12,271 nucleotides of DNA from DATBED01 sp036276195 (GCA_036276195.1 DATBED010000033.1:1-12271); one strand, 5' to 3'; numbered from the stretch's first letter, positions 1 through 7,266 are shown. The notes: generated by a model from the sequence alone, not told the origin. Made by a program: numbers and translations.

Positions 1-346
1 GGTCCCACTGCCGGTCGGCCAGGCTTAAGCGCACACCACCGATCACTTCAGGGTCGTGTTCTTCGCTCACCATGACGCGCTTGGCGCCCGGGTAAAGCCG
101 CCTGGCTTGGCGCTCTATCTCGGTTTTAATCTCGGCGGTCAACGGATGGGCGCTGGTAGCAATTACCTGGACGAAGCCGGCTTCGGCCCACGAGTATTGC
201 ACGTCTCGCAAGATGGAGTCGAGCTCACTGACGCGCCGCTCCTGCAGCAGATAAGCCGCCAGCTCGCGGCTCAACTGCTTAGTGGAAGCGCCTTTCAGCG
301 TCTGCTCTGCTATTAAACGGGAAACACGGCCACGGGGAGTTTTCAT
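1..346 (-). CDS. atpH: ATP synthase F1 delta subunit, 3' part outside the window
   Basis: Delta is the peripheral-stalk subunit that joins the b subunit to the F1 head. On the minus strand the ATG is at 346-344 and overlaps the atpF stop as ATGA, so the two are probably translationally coupled. About 115 codons are visible, beginning MKTPRGRVSRLIAE. Near the window edge the protein reads VIGGVRLSLADRQWD, which matches the family's C-terminal GGV...D signature. In E. coli (177 aa) that signature lies near residues 150-170, but here it comes at about residue 101. The N-terminal helical domain is therefore much shorter than usual. The identity rests on that signature and on the position directly after atpF. 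The stop codon lies outside the window. Confidence 0.88.
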   Translation of the reverse strand, partial: MKTPRGRVSRLIAEQTLKGASTKQLSRELAAYLLQERRVSELDSILRDVQYSWAEAGFVQVIATSAHPLTAEIKTEIERQARRLYPGAKRVMVSEEHDPEVIGGVRLSLADRQWD

Positions 347-891
347 ACCGTCTGGCCTTCCTTTTGGCGGCCTTTAAGCAGGCGCTCGATCAACCGGGCG
401 TCTTTTTGGGCATCTAACTTTTCTTCGATAATGGCTTCGGTGGCGTCGCTGACCAGACCGACCAGCTCGCGCTCCAACCCCTGGCGAGCTCGCGCCATAT
501 CTTGGTTAATCCGGTCATCGGCGGCCGCCAGAATGCCCTCGGCCTTGGTCTTGGCTTTGTCTTCGGCCTCGCGGATAGTTTGGCGGCCCGCGTCTTGGGC
601 CTCCGCAATAATGCCGTCAGCCTGTTGCCGGGCTTCATGCAGGATTTGTTCGGCTTTGCGCTCCAACTCGGCCTGTTCCTGTCGCAGTTTTTCGGCCAGA
701 GTGACACTGCTCTCGATGGTCTCCCGGCGTTGCTGCAGTACTTTCAGGATTGGCTGAAAGGCATAGCGTTTGAGCACCAGGAAAGCCAGAATGAAGGTGG
801 CCAGCTGGATCAAGAAGGCCTTGCCGTCAATGCCCAGCGCACCAAGCCCGGAAGAGGAATCGGCTGCGAAGTTAGTAAAGCTATACATCAT
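343..891 (-). CDS. atpF: ATP synthase F0 subunit b
   Basis: This is the peripheral-stalk b subunit, which holds F1 against rotation. The 182-aa protein has one N-terminal membrane helix (about residues 25-42, FLIQLATFILAFLVLKRY), followed by a long charged helix rich in Glu, Gln, Lys and Ala that forms the dimeric coiled coil (about 50-165). The length is ordinary for the family. The chosen ATG at 891 follows a TAGGAG Shine-Dalgarno that itself contains the atpE stop; a second ATG at 888 is possible but sits further from that site. The stop is TGA and overlaps the atpH ATG, which shows that TGA is read as stop in this organism. Confidence 0.95.
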   Translation of the reverse strand: MMYSFTNFAADSSSGLGALGIDGKAFLIQLATFILAFLVLKRYAFQPILKVLQQRRETIESSVTLAEKLRQEQAELERKAEQILHEARQQADGIIAEAQDAGRQTIREAEDKAKTKAEGILAAADDRINQDMARARQGLERELVGLVSDATEAIIEEKLDAQKDARLIERLLKGRQKEGQTV

Positions 892-906
892 CTGTTGCCT
901 GAACTC

Positions 907-1143
907 CTATTTGATGAAGAAAGTAGCGCCTAAGCCGAGTAGACCAAAAAACTCCGCCATACCTACGAATATAAAGAGCTTACCAAAGAACTTATCGGCC
1001 TCTGGGTTACGCCCAACTGCCTGAATGTAACCGCTACCAATTAGGCCAATGCCAATAGGTGCTCCAATAAAACCACCGGCGATCATCAAGCCTTTACCTA
1101 TGATAACGGTGTTAACTGCGTCGGCAACTAGACTTACGTGCAT
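907..1143 (-). CDS. atpE: ATP synthase F0 subunit c
   Basis: This is the 78-aa proteolipid of the rotor ring. It has two membrane helices (about 10-42 and 53-76) joined by the polar loop RNPEAD (45-50), a variant of the usual RQPEA. The ion-carrying carboxylate is Glu64 in VGMAEFFGLLG. The position matching the helix-1 Gln of sodium-type rings is Ile32, and the residues after Glu64 are Phe-Phe rather than Ser/Thr, so proton coupling is the better guess. The ATG shares one base with the atpB TAA stop. A GGAAGGAG Shine-Dalgarno, coded by the end of atpB, lies 9 nt upstream. Confidence 0.96.
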   Translation of the reverse strand: MHVSLVADAVNTVIIGKGLMIAGGFIGAPIGIGLIGSGYIQAVGRNPEADKFFGKLFIFVGMAEFFGLLGLGATFFIK

Positions 1144-2015
1144 TATGTATAACTCCTTCCATTAACTTTACTATTAATTGTTTCAGGAACATCATCTTCG
1201 GTCAAGTCAGGATGCTCGGCGTGCGTGCCAGCACTATTGACCGCGGTTGCCATGTACATCGTACTGAGAATGGTAAAAATATAGGCCTGGAGGGCACCAA
1301 CGGCAAATTCCAACAGCACGAAGGGCATAGCAGCTATTGGTGACAAAAAGGACGAGGCTTGCCCAGCCAGGTAGGCCATAATAGAGATAAGGATCTCACC
1401 AATGGCCACATTGAGGAAAAGTCGAAGACTAAGGCTGATAACCCGTGTCAAGTCAGTGAACAACTCAATCATCGCCAAGAAGAAATAACCCGGATTCAGC
1501 GGATTGCCGACAAAGAAGTGCCGCAAGTACTTACCCAATCCCCCGGACCCCCTAATTGAGCCCGTATAGACAACGATCATAGTTACCAAACCCATCGCAA
1601 AGGTAGCATTAAGATCGCCAGTAAAGGGGCGAAAGGCAGGATGCTGGTGTACTTGAAAACCATCTCCCACCACTGGCACCAGCTCTGACCAGTTATTAAG
1701 CAGTATAAACACGAAAAGGGTCACAAAAAAAGGCACATACTTGCGGCCAATTGCCTTATCGTTGAAGGCCCCTTCTACGGTATTCCTAATAAACTCCACG
1801 GCCGCCTCGACGTATTGAATCAAGCCGCCCTGGGGCTTGATGGTCACTCGCCGGGCCACCCAAATCAACAGGGCAGTAATGATAGTAATCCAGATCCAGC
1901 CGTACAGCATCGAGTTTGTGATAGTAAGACCACCGACCGTAAAGTTGGTGCCGGGTGCGATATGCACCACCGGGCCAGAGGCGGCGACTAGACTCACAGG
2001 CCAAAACCTAATCAT
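1143..2015 (-). CDS. atpB: ATP synthase F0 subunit a
   Basis: Subunit a is the membrane stator that forms the two half-channels. The start at 2015 (MIRFWPVSLV, 290 aa) is chosen over a longer reading frame because AAAGGAG lies 5 nt upstream and the extra N-terminal residues are not family-like. The essential Arg is Arg198 in ISLSLRLFLNVAIGE, with Glu207 after it and Gln243 in the last helix pair. The FGN of E. coli is FLN here. Several membrane helices are clear (about 35-55, 94-107, 138-151, 175-215, 225-258). The start overlaps the end of the upstream small gene by 8 nt, and the stop overlaps the atpE start. Confidence 0.95.
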   Translation of the reverse strand: MIRFWPVSLVAASGPVVHIAPGTNFTVGGLTITNSMLYGWIWITIITALLIWVARRVTIKPQGGLIQYVEAAVEFIRNTVEGAFNDKAIGRKYVPFFVTLFVFILLNNWSELVPVVGDGFQVHQHPAFRPFTGDLNATFAMGLVTMIVVYTGSIRGSGGLGKYLRHFFVGNPLNPGYFFLAMIELFTDLTRVISLSLRLFLNVAIGEILISIMAYLAGQASSFLSPIAAMPFVLLEFAVGALQAYIFTILSTMYMATAVNSAGTHAEHPDLTEDDVPETINSKVNGRSYT

Positions 2016-2280
2016 GCTTACTCCTTTGAGCCTCAGCGGCCATGGCCTCGTCTGCCTTTTTAATGGTTGAACGTATAACCAACACCGTTCCGGCCACCGC
2101 CAGCAGCAGCCCGACCGCCGTGAACCACGGACTGGTCTTAAGCCAAATATCAACCTTGTTGCCAATAATAATGGGTGCTAGCACGACCACGGCCAGCCGC
2201 CAGCTCATGTCCGTCGCCATGACCATAAAAGCACTGCCGGGGCTTTTGGTCTTATCCACCTTTTGGGAAGCCATACTCAT
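2008..2280 (-). CDS. AtpI/AtpZ-like two-helix protein at the head of the ATP synthase operon
   Basis: Small membrane protein with two hydrophobic helices (about 25-38 and 50-68 from the chosen start) joined by NKVDIWLKTSPWF, typical of the AtpI/AtpZ family that often leads atp operons. Members are thought to help c-ring assembly or ion transport. The charged C-terminal tail ends EAQRSKHD. Two starts are close. ATG 2280 fits a leaderless transcript from the -10 at 2289-2294. ATG 2274 has AAGGGA 6 nt upstream, but the predicted transcript would begin inside that Shine-Dalgarno, so 2280 is preferred and the choice stays open. It overlaps atpB by 8 nt. Confidence 0.8.
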   Translation of the reverse strand: MSMASQKVDKTKSPGSAFMVMATDMSWRLAVVVLAPIIIGNKVDIWLKTSPWFTAVGLLLAVAGTVLVIRSTIKKADEAMAAEAQRSKHD

Positions 2281-2288
2281 TCCCTTAT

Positions 2289-2318
2289 AGTATAACAGAT
2301 GTGACATATATCACGCAA
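2289..2318 (-). promoter_or_regulatory. Candidate promoter of the atp operon
   Basis: Minus strand TTGCGT (2318-2313), an 18-bp spacer, then TATACT (2294-2289). The -10 ends 8 nt before the ATG at 2280, so the transcript would have almost no leader. The -10 is good and the -35 only partial. Confidence 0.35.
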
Positions 2319-2323
2319 CCGCT

Positions 2324-2351
2324 TTTACTTTACAAAGTATAGTGCTAGAAT
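2324..2351 (+). promoter_or_regulatory. Candidate promoter of the glutaredoxin gene
   Basis: TTTACT (2324-2329), a 16-bp spacer, then TAGAAT (2346-2351), ending 10 nt before the ATG at 2362. Transcription would start near 2358, leaving about 4 nt of leader. No convincing Shine-Dalgarno precedes the gene. Confidence 0.45.
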
Positions 2352-2361
2352 AGAAGTACAT

Positions 2362-2613
2362 ATGGCAGATTCCAACATAATCGTTTACGGAGCGCCGTGG
2401 TGCGCCTTTTGCCACACGGCAATGAAGTATTTTGACAAACTCGGTGTCAAATATAATTACATCGATGTCGACCAAGAGCCGGCCAAAGGCATGGAAGCCG
2501 TCCAAAAATCCGGCCAACGCGGCATTCCGGTACTCGACATCAACGGCGACATCATAGTCGGCTTCGATCGCCCCCGCATCGACGCCGCCCTCAAAGCCCA
2601 CAGCCTCGTCTAG
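2362..2613 (+). CDS. Glutaredoxin-like thiol-disulfide protein (YruB type)
   Basis: 83-aa single-domain thioredoxin fold, cytosolic. The redox motif is Cys14-Ala-Phe-Cys17 within APWCAFCHTA. The cis-proline is Pro56 in SGQRGIPV, followed by GFDRPRID (67-74). The combination SGQRG[IV]PV...VGFDRP is characteristic of the YruB/NrdH-like glutaredoxin group, which reduces protein disulfides, often with electrons from thioredoxin reductase. Its exact partner cannot be told. The length is usual for the group. The start follows a -10 box at 10 nt with no Shine-Dalgarno. The CobO-like gene begins 21 nt later and may share its transcript. Confidence 0.9.
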   Translation: MADSNIIVYGAPWCAFCHTAMKYFDKLGVKYNYIDVDQEPAKGMEAVQKSGQRGIPVLDINGDIIVGFDRPRIDAALKAHSLV

Positions 2614-2634
2614 AAGTTGTAGTACCATTGATAC

Positions 2635-3204
2635 ATGGCGTTTGAGGATTTTAAGACTAAGCCGTCGGTGGTCATAGTTTACACCGGCGAGGGCAAAGGC
2701 AAGACTTCGGCGGCGTTGGGTCTAATGACCCGCGCCCTGGGCAACCGCTGGAAAGTAGCCTTCATCCAGTTCATCAAATTTTGGGGGGTCGGCGAACACG
2801 TTTTTATCCGCGACATTCAGCCCATCTACAAAGATCAGCTGCATTTTTACAGGGGTGGCCGCGGCTTTTACAAGGCCGGCGAGCTGAGCGAACAGCATGT
2901 CAGCGAAAATCAGCACCAAGAGGCCGCCCTGGCCACCTACAAAGAAGCCCTCAAATGTGCGCGCAGCGGCGATTTCGACCTAGTGATTTGTGACGAGATT
3001 AATAACGCCGTCAATGAGGGGCTAATCTCTAAAAAACAACTCAAGCAACTTATAACCGAGCGCTCCTCTAAAACTAGTCTCTGTTTAACGGGGCGTGACT
3101 TCCCGCAAGAATTACTTAAATACGTCGATATTGCCACCGATATGACCAAGCTCAAGCACCACTTCGACGACAAATTCCTGGCCAACAAAGGCATCGACTT
3201 TTAA
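2635..3204 (+). CDS. CobO/BtuR-type ATP:cob(I)alamin adenosyltransferase-like ATPase
   Basis: 189-aa P-loop protein of the CobO/BtuR/CobA family, whose known members transfer adenosyl from ATP to cob(I)alamin. The Walker A-type loop is TGEGKGKTSA (17-26) and the second acidic motif is VICDEINNAV (117-126, Asp120-Glu121). The end reads LKHHFDDKFLANKGIDF, close to the family's C-terminal GI[DE]F signature. The family fold is clear. The role is less certain: no cobalamin gene lies in the window and such bacteria usually lack that pathway, so it may salvage corrinoid or act on another substrate. TACCAT 6 nt before the ATG is a weak -10; read-through from the glutaredoxin gene is equally likely. 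Confidence 0.85.
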   Translation: MAFEDFKTKPSVVIVYTGEGKGKTSAALGLMTRALGNRWKVAFIQFIKFWGVGEHVFIRDIQPIYKDQLHFYRGGRGFYKAGELSEQHVSENQHQEAALATYKEALKCARSGDFDLVICDEINNAVNEGLISKKQLKQLITERSSKTSLCLTGRDFPQELLKYVDIATDMTKLKHHFDDKFLANKGIDF

Positions 3205-3208
3205 TCGT

Positions 3209-3228
3209 CCGGACAATGTCCGGCTTTT
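3209..3228 (+). terminator. Short intrinsic terminator after the CobO-like gene
   Basis: CCGGAC (3209-3214), loop AATT-free triplet AAT (3215-3217), GTCCGG (3218-3223), then C and four T. A perfect 6-bp GC-rich stem just after the stop codon at 3204. The T-run is short, so efficiency is uncertain. Confidence 0.5.
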
Positions 3229-3244
3229 GTCAGTACGCCATTCT

Positions 3245-3268
3245 CAGAGCCGGCGCTGCCGGGCTCTG
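3245..3268. repeat. GC-rich inverted repeat in front of the kinase gene
   Basis: CAGAGCC (3245-3251) pairs with GGCTCTG (3262-3268); the GC-rich interior could pair further. There is no T-run, so it is not a standard terminator. Its right arm supplies the TG of the extended -10 at 3267-3275. It may end upstream transcription, bind a regulator, or mean nothing. Confidence 0.4.
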
Positions 3269-3275
3269 GTACAAT
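3267..3275 (+). promoter_or_regulatory. Extended -10 promoter of the P-loop kinase gene
   Basis: TGG followed by TACAAT (3270-3275), ending 6 nt before the ATG at 3282, so transcription would start on the start codon. No -35 match at the usual distance. Confidence 0.45.
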
Positions 3276-3281
3276 TAGGCG

Positions 3282-3794
3282 ATGAATAGGCCGATTCTAT
3301 ATCTGTTTATAGGAGCGCCGGGGGCCGGCAAGACCACCATAGCCAAGCTAATAGCCGAGCGTACGGGGGCAGCACATCTCTGGGCCGACCGGGAACGACA
3401 CAAATTGTTCGATCGGCCGACTCATTCGCGAGCAGAGAGCATGCGGCTGTATGATTACTTAAACCAAAAAGCCGAGGAGCTGCTAAAGAGCGGCCAAAGC
3501 GTGGTCTTTGACACTAATTTTAACTTTTACGATGACCGGCAAAAGTTGCGGCAAATCGCCGAAGAGGCGGGCGCCGAGGTTGTAATTATCTGGCTAACTA
3601 CGCCTAATGAAGTGGCGCGTCAACGATCGGTGCACGCGCCGGAAACGCGTAACGGCTACATGTATGAAATGACAGACGAACAGTTTAATTCTATAGTTTC
3701 CAAGCTGGAGCCGCCGCGCAAAGATGAAAAAGTTATTAAAATTGACGGGTCGAAATTTGACAAAGAACAGGCTGTGGCGATACTTGGTATTTAA
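3282..3794 (+). CDS. Small P-loop kinase (AAA_33 / zeta-toxin-like fold)
   Basis: 170-aa soluble P-loop NTPase. Walker A is GAPGAGKTT (11-19). VVFDTNFNFYDDRQKLR (about 74-90) is a Walker-B-like strand with the substrate-side Asp and Asn seen in the AAA_33/polynucleotide-kinase-like group. A lid-like segment with RQRSVHAPETR (about 114-124) follows. The family phosphorylates nucleic-acid ends, sugars, antibiotics or UDP-sugars; the substrate here cannot be told. There is no Shine-Dalgarno, and the start lies 6 nt after TACAAT. Its TAA stop shares one base with the next ATG (TAATG), so the nuclease after it is probably translationally coupled. Confidence 0.85.
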   Translation: MNRPILYLFIGAPGAGKTTIAKLIAERTGAAHLWADRERHKLFDRPTHSRAESMRLYDYLNQKAEELLKSGQSVVFDTNFNFYDDRQKLRQIAEEAGAEVVIIWLTTPNEVARQRSVHAPETRNGYMYEMTDEQFNSIVSKLEPPRKDEKVIKIDGSKFDKEQAVAILGI

Positions 3795-4357
3795 TGCCGC
3801 GACATCGTTTCAGTTTGGGCACCCTGGTGGTTTTGGTGGTGCTGGTGGTTTGGCTGGTTACTCGCAGCCACGGCCTGCCCGGTCAAATTATTCAGCAGGA
3901 TCAGCCGGGCCTGTACAGCATCAAGTACTTCGTTGATGGCGATACTATTGCCGTTAATATGAACGGCCAGGCCGAGAAAGTACGCTTTATTGGGGTCGAC
4001 ACTCCTGAAACTCATAAGCCTAATACGCCTGTACAGTGTTTCGGGCCGCAGGCGGCCGCTTACACCAAGAGCACCATAGGCAAGCAAAGGGTGCGCCTGG
4101 TGTCGGATTCGCTAAGCACCGACCGTGATCGTTATAACAGATTGCTACGCTATGTTTATTTGCCGGACGGCACTAATGTGAACGAAAAGCTGGTCCAACA
4201 GGGCTACGGCTTTTATTACCCGTTCTTTCCGTTTTCTAAACAAGCCCAGTTTTCGGCTGATGAGCAGTCGGCTACGATCCAACATAAAGGCCTTTGGGCA
4301 GCTTGCCATCCCACACCGACCGACCAGGGCGGCTACAAGATGGATCAGCCGGCTTAA
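3794..4357 (+). CDS. Membrane-anchored or secreted thermonuclease (SNase domain)
   Basis: 187 aa. An N-terminal hydrophobic helix (about 10-23) after MPRHR serves as signal peptide or anchor; no lipobox is seen. The staphylococcal nuclease-like domain spans about 40-172. Catalytic and calcium residues match the family: Asp50 (VDGDT), Arg64 (KVRFIG), Asp69 and Glu72 (VDTPE), and Arg116 (DRYNR). Such enzymes cleave DNA and RNA outside the cell; in an organism that must import nucleotides this would suit scavenging, which is inference. The start overlaps the kinase stop. The stop overlaps the stop of the convergent glycosyltransferase by 4 nt. Confidence 0.9.
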   Translation: MPRHRFSLGTLVVLVVLVVWLVTRSHGLPGQIIQQDQPGLYSIKYFVDGDTIAVNMNGQAEKVRFIGVDTPETHKPNTPVQCFGPQAAAYTKSTIGKQRVRLVSDSLSTDRDRYNRLLRYVYLPDGTNVNEKLVQQGYGFYYPFFPFSKQAQFSADEQSATIQHKGLWAACHPTPTDQGGYKMDQPA

Positions 4358-5193
4358 GCCACGTTAGTGGTCGGATCGATCCGGGCAACAGTACCGGTAA
4401 GTAACTGCGATAGCGAGAAGGTTTGGGTGACCGGATTATAAGCTCGATAAATCAGGCGGCCGGGTAAGTAGGCCGTCCAGCAGACGATAATCACCGGATA
4501 CATGTGGCGCCGGCTGCTTAGACGGTGTTGGGCGTAAGTTTGGGGGCTGCGTAGCGTGTACCGAGCATAATTAAGCCAACCGGTGTCGATGCGCCGCGAA
4601 GACACGCCGGCCATCAGGCCTGGCTCATACACTACTTGGTGGCCGGCCCATTGCAAATGGATGGCCAGGTCAAAATCTTCATGCATGTAGCCTTGGCCGC
4701 ACAGCTGCTGCCGCACCTCTAGCCAGGCTGAGCGGCGGATCCCCATATTGGCGCCCCACAAAAAGTTTTCAGTCTGCAACTTGCGGGCCAAGCGGCTGCG
4801 TAAATAGCCATCCACAGTGTCGGCTACCCCCGACAGGGCAAAGTCGTAGTAATGGGCCGCGCCAGAGACGGCACTTACAGATCCGTCTTTAAAAATGGCG
4901 GCCAAACGGGCCATCCAATCTGCTGGCAAAATAGTATCGGCGTCAATCCGGCCGATGATGTCGCCGCGGGCGGCGTTAAAGCCCCGGTTACGGGCATGCA
5001 CTACTCCTTGACGCGGCTCTTTTAGTACGGTCACAAAACTATAGCCAAGAGCCACCGCCACGGTGTCGTCAGTCGAGTTATTATCGACTACGATCACCTC
5101 AAATGGCCTAACCGACTGGCAGGCAATCGCCGACAAGCAAGCGTCTAGTGAGTCGCTCTCGTTGTATACTGGAATGACAATACTTATTTTCAT
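4354..5193 (-). CDS. Family 2 glycosyltransferase
   Basis: 279-aa GT-A fold enzyme that moves a sugar from a nucleotide-sugar, probably to a cell-surface glycan. The N-terminus ISIVIPVYNES (3-13) and VIVVDNNSTDDT (33-44) form the nucleotide site. The metal-binding DXD is Asp84-Ala-Asp86 in GRIDADT, and the likely catalytic acidic motif is HEDFDL (171-176). No clear membrane helix pair is seen, although a hydrophobic stretch lies near the C-terminus. The substrate is unknown. It is divergent from the glycosidase-like gene, which fits a shared role in surface polysaccharide. A TATAAT on the minus strand at 5211-5206 lies 12 nt before the start. Confidence 0.9.
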   Translation of the reverse strand: MKISIVIPVYNESDSLDACLSAIACQSVRPFEVIVVDNNSTDDTVAVALGYSFVTVLKEPRQGVVHARNRGFNAARGDIIGRIDADTILPADWMARLAAIFKDGSVSAVSGAAHYYDFALSGVADTVDGYLRSRLARKLQTENFLWGANMGIRRSAWLEVRQQLCGQGYMHEDFDLAIHLQWAGHQVVYEPGLMAGVSSRRIDTGWLNYARYTLRSPQTYAQHRLSSRRHMYPVIIVCWTAYLPGRLIYRAYNPVTQTFSLSQLLTGTVARIDPTTNVA

Positions 5194-5205
5194 GCGAGCC
5201 CTACT

Positions 5206-5211
5206 ATTATA
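5206..5211 (-). promoter_or_regulatory. -10 box of the glycosyltransferase gene
   Basis: Perfect TATAAT on the minus strand, 12 nt before the ATG at 5193. It covers the first base of the divergent start codon at 5211. No -35 match is seen at 16-18 bp. Confidence 0.35.
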
Positions 5212-6278
5212 TGATAAAGCACCTTAAAAATTACTTGAAAAGATACTGGCAAAAGAACTGGTGGCATAAGCTGGCTTGCGTTTTAGTGGCGCTGGTCATT
5301 CTACTGGTCGGCACTATGTACGGCATTGCCCAGTGGTACATCTACAGCGAACGTAACCTGCCGCTCCAGATGGGAGTCAGTTTTATTCCGGATTACGCCC
5401 AGAGCTTAGGTATCAACCCGCAGCAAACCATGGACGCCCTGATTGGCATCGGTGTTAAGCAATTCCGCCTAGTTAGCTACTGGAGCGATGGCGAGCCACA
5501 GCCGGGCCATTACGACTTCTCGCAGCTCGATTGGGAATTTCACAAAGCCGAAGCCGCCCACGCCAAGATCATCCTGACAGTCGGCTTGCGTCAGCCGCGC
5601 TGGCCGGAGTGCCACGCCCCCGGTTGGGCCGACACCTCCAAGCCCGATTCACAGTGGCAACCCCAACTGGAAACATACATGCAAAAGGTGATTGAGCGCT
5701 ACAAAAATTCACCGAGCCTGCAAAGTTACCAACTCGAGAACGAGTACTTTCTTCAAGGTTTCGGCAGCTGCACCAACTTCGACCGCCAGCGCCTAATTAG
5801 CGAGGATAACCTGATCAAGCGACTCGATCCGAAGCACCCTATAATTATCGGCCGCAGCAATAACTCGCTCGGTTTTCCGACCGGCCAGCCGCAGCCGGAC
5901 GAGTTCAGCATCTCGATTTACAAGCGCGTTTGGGACGCCGGCGTGACGCACCGCTACCTGGAGTATCCGCAGCCGGCCTGGTTTTACGGTTTCTTGGCCG
6001 GCACACAGAAAATCTTCCTGCATAAAGACATGGTGATCGGCGAATTACAAGCCGAGGCTTGGCCGCCCAACGGGCAGACCATCCAGCAGACCAGCCTGGC
6101 CGAGCAAAACAAATCGCTCGACGCCAAACGACTAAAAGATCGCTTCCAGTACGGCCAGGCCACCGGCATGAAACAGATCGAACTGTGGGGCGCCGAGTAC
6201 TGGTATTACCGCCTAACCGTCTTGCACGACCCCTCGCTGTGGCACGTCGCCCAGCAAGAGTTCTCCAAGTCTAACTAA
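5211..6278 (+). CDS. Membrane-anchored glycoside hydrolase-like protein (clan GH-A type barrel)
   Basis: 355 aa. The N-terminus is basic, followed by one membrane helix (about 20-41); the rest is predicted outside. The sequence suggests a TIM barrel: MGVSFIPDYAQSLG (54-67), FRLVSYWSDGEPQPG (85-99), the acid/base pair Asn177-Glu178 in QLENEYF, and a likely nucleophile Glu278 in VIGELQAEAW. Asn-Glu followed by a later Glu is the clan GH-A layout seen in beta-galactosidase- and cellulase-like families. The specific family and substrate are not recognised. The ATG has no Shine-Dalgarno; TACTAT ends only 3 nt before it, so the true start or promoter is uncertain. The stop overlaps the convergent hydrolase by 4 nt. 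Confidence 0.8.
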   Translation: MIKHLKNYLKRYWQKNWWHKLACVLVALVILLVGTMYGIAQWYIYSERNLPLQMGVSFIPDYAQSLGINPQQTMDALIGIGVKQFRLVSYWSDGEPQPGHYDFSQLDWEFHKAEAAHAKIILTVGLRQPRWPECHAPGWADTSKPDSQWQPQLETYMQKVIERYKNSPSLQSYQLENEYFLQGFGSCTNFDRQRLISEDNLIKRLDPKHPIIIGRSNNSLGFPTGQPQPDEFSISIYKRVWDAGVTHRYLEYPQPAWFYGFLAGTQKIFLHKDMVIGELQAEAWPPNGQTIQQTSLAEQNKSLDAKRLKDRFQYGQATGMKQIELWGAEYWYYRLTVLHDPSLWHVAQQEFSKSN

Positions 6279-7231
6279 GCAGTCAGTAACTGCTCAATAG
6301 TGCCTGCTTGCCGTGAAGGATTGAATTGATGGTCACTGTGGTCGGCTCCTTTAGAGCCGCGAAGTTTATCACCGTCCTTAACTAAGGAGTATGGGCTAAC
6401 CGCGGCTACTCGCTCACTTAGAAGCACCGGCATTGAACTTTCCAGATCTTCGTATGAGAAAAGTTCATCTTCGGCATTAAAAACCAAAACTATACTGCCG
6501 ATACCTCGCTTTAGCATAACTGGCAAATCCGCGCGTCTTCGAATAATTTCCCATCCTTCTCTTAAAGCCAACCGCGGGTTCTTTTTAAGGTTTGCTTTGC
6601 CAGCGTCGAACATCTCATCTTCAAATTGCCAATAGCTGTCAGAAAACTTTGGTTTAGATTGGTTCGGCTTGAAAAAGCGAGCATAACGTTTCAAGAAACT
6701 AACAGGAGATTCGTCAACCTTTAAACCAGACGGGGCTACTAAGCAGGCTCTGCTGTTATTAAAGCATTTCCAGTCTTTCTGTTTAGCTACCCCTGTTAAA
6801 CTGTCTAGTATTAGGCTTCCATAGCTATGCGTTACTACGTCTATTGGGGTCTGAGTTAATCCTTCGCTTTCTAATATTGCCGCTGTGCCTAAGGCTTGAG
6901 TGTAGGTCGCGTCTCGCTTGCCGCTTTCATTACGGAAAGGTTCTCCTCGCATCTGATCCTGTAATAGAACGTCAAAACCGCGACTGGCCAAGTCAGCCAC
7001 GAAAGCGGCATTGGCCGTTATACCGGCTAAAAATCCATTGATAAATAGGACGGGGCGACGCCCAGGAACAGCCGTAGCCGAGCCAACTCTCACGTATCTA
7101 ACGGAATGTCCGGCATCACCCGCTACTTGAGCGACGCGAGGCCAATTCAAATCAGCAACCAGTTGAGGGCCATAATCACTAGTTAATCGCTGGCGGTAAA
7201 CTTCGCTAAAATGCGAGGCTGCTTCAGGCAT
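6275..7231 (-). CDS. Alpha/beta hydrolase
   Basis: 318-aa serine hydrolase fold. The strand and oxyanion loop VLFINGFLAG is at 61-70. The nucleophile elbow is VVTHSYGS, with Ser136 as nucleophile and Thr where Gly is commoner. The acid is probably Asp255 (FNAEDELF), and the base His298 or His301 near the C-terminus (GADHSDHQF). No signal peptide is seen. It could be an esterase, lipase-like enzyme or peptidase; the substrate is unknown. The gene starts exactly 6 nt after a TATAAA box. Its promoter shares a -35 site with smpB, so the two may compete or be co-regulated. Confidence 0.85.
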   Translation of the reverse strand: MPEAASHFSEVYRQRLTSDYGPQLVADLNWPRVAQVAGDAGHSVRYVRVGSATAVPGRRPVLFINGFLAGITANAAFVADLASRGFDVLLQDQMRGEPFRNESGKRDATYTQALGTAAILESEGLTQTPIDVVTHSYGSLILDSLTGVAKQKDWKCFNNSRACLVAPSGLKVDESPVSFLKRYARFFKPNQSKPKFSDSYWQFEDEMFDAGKANLKKNPRLALREGWEIIRRRADLPVMLKRGIGSIVLVFNAEDELFSYEDLESSMPVLLSERVAAVSPYSLVKDGDKLRGSKGADHSDHQFNPSRQAGTIEQLLTA

Positions 7232-7237
7232 TTATAC

Positions 7238-7266
7238 TTTATATTATCCTTTACAGAGTTTGTCAA
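7238..7266 (-). promoter_or_regulatory. Promoter of the alpha/beta hydrolase gene
   Basis: Minus strand TTGACA (7266-7261, perfect consensus), a 17-bp spacer, TATAAA (7243-7238), then 6 nt to the ATG at 7231. The predicted transcript begins on the start codon. Confidence 0.7.

Noticed and set aside
343..933. Overlapping open frames on the plus strand and in other frames opposite atpF
   Set aside because: They are shadows of the GC-rich coiled-coil gene, with no ribosome sites and no family likeness.
1143..2165. Longer AtpB of 340 residues starting at 2165
   Set aside because: The extra N-terminus is a basic, unfamiliar sequence overlapping the upstream gene in another frame. ATG 2015 has AAAGGAG at good spacing.
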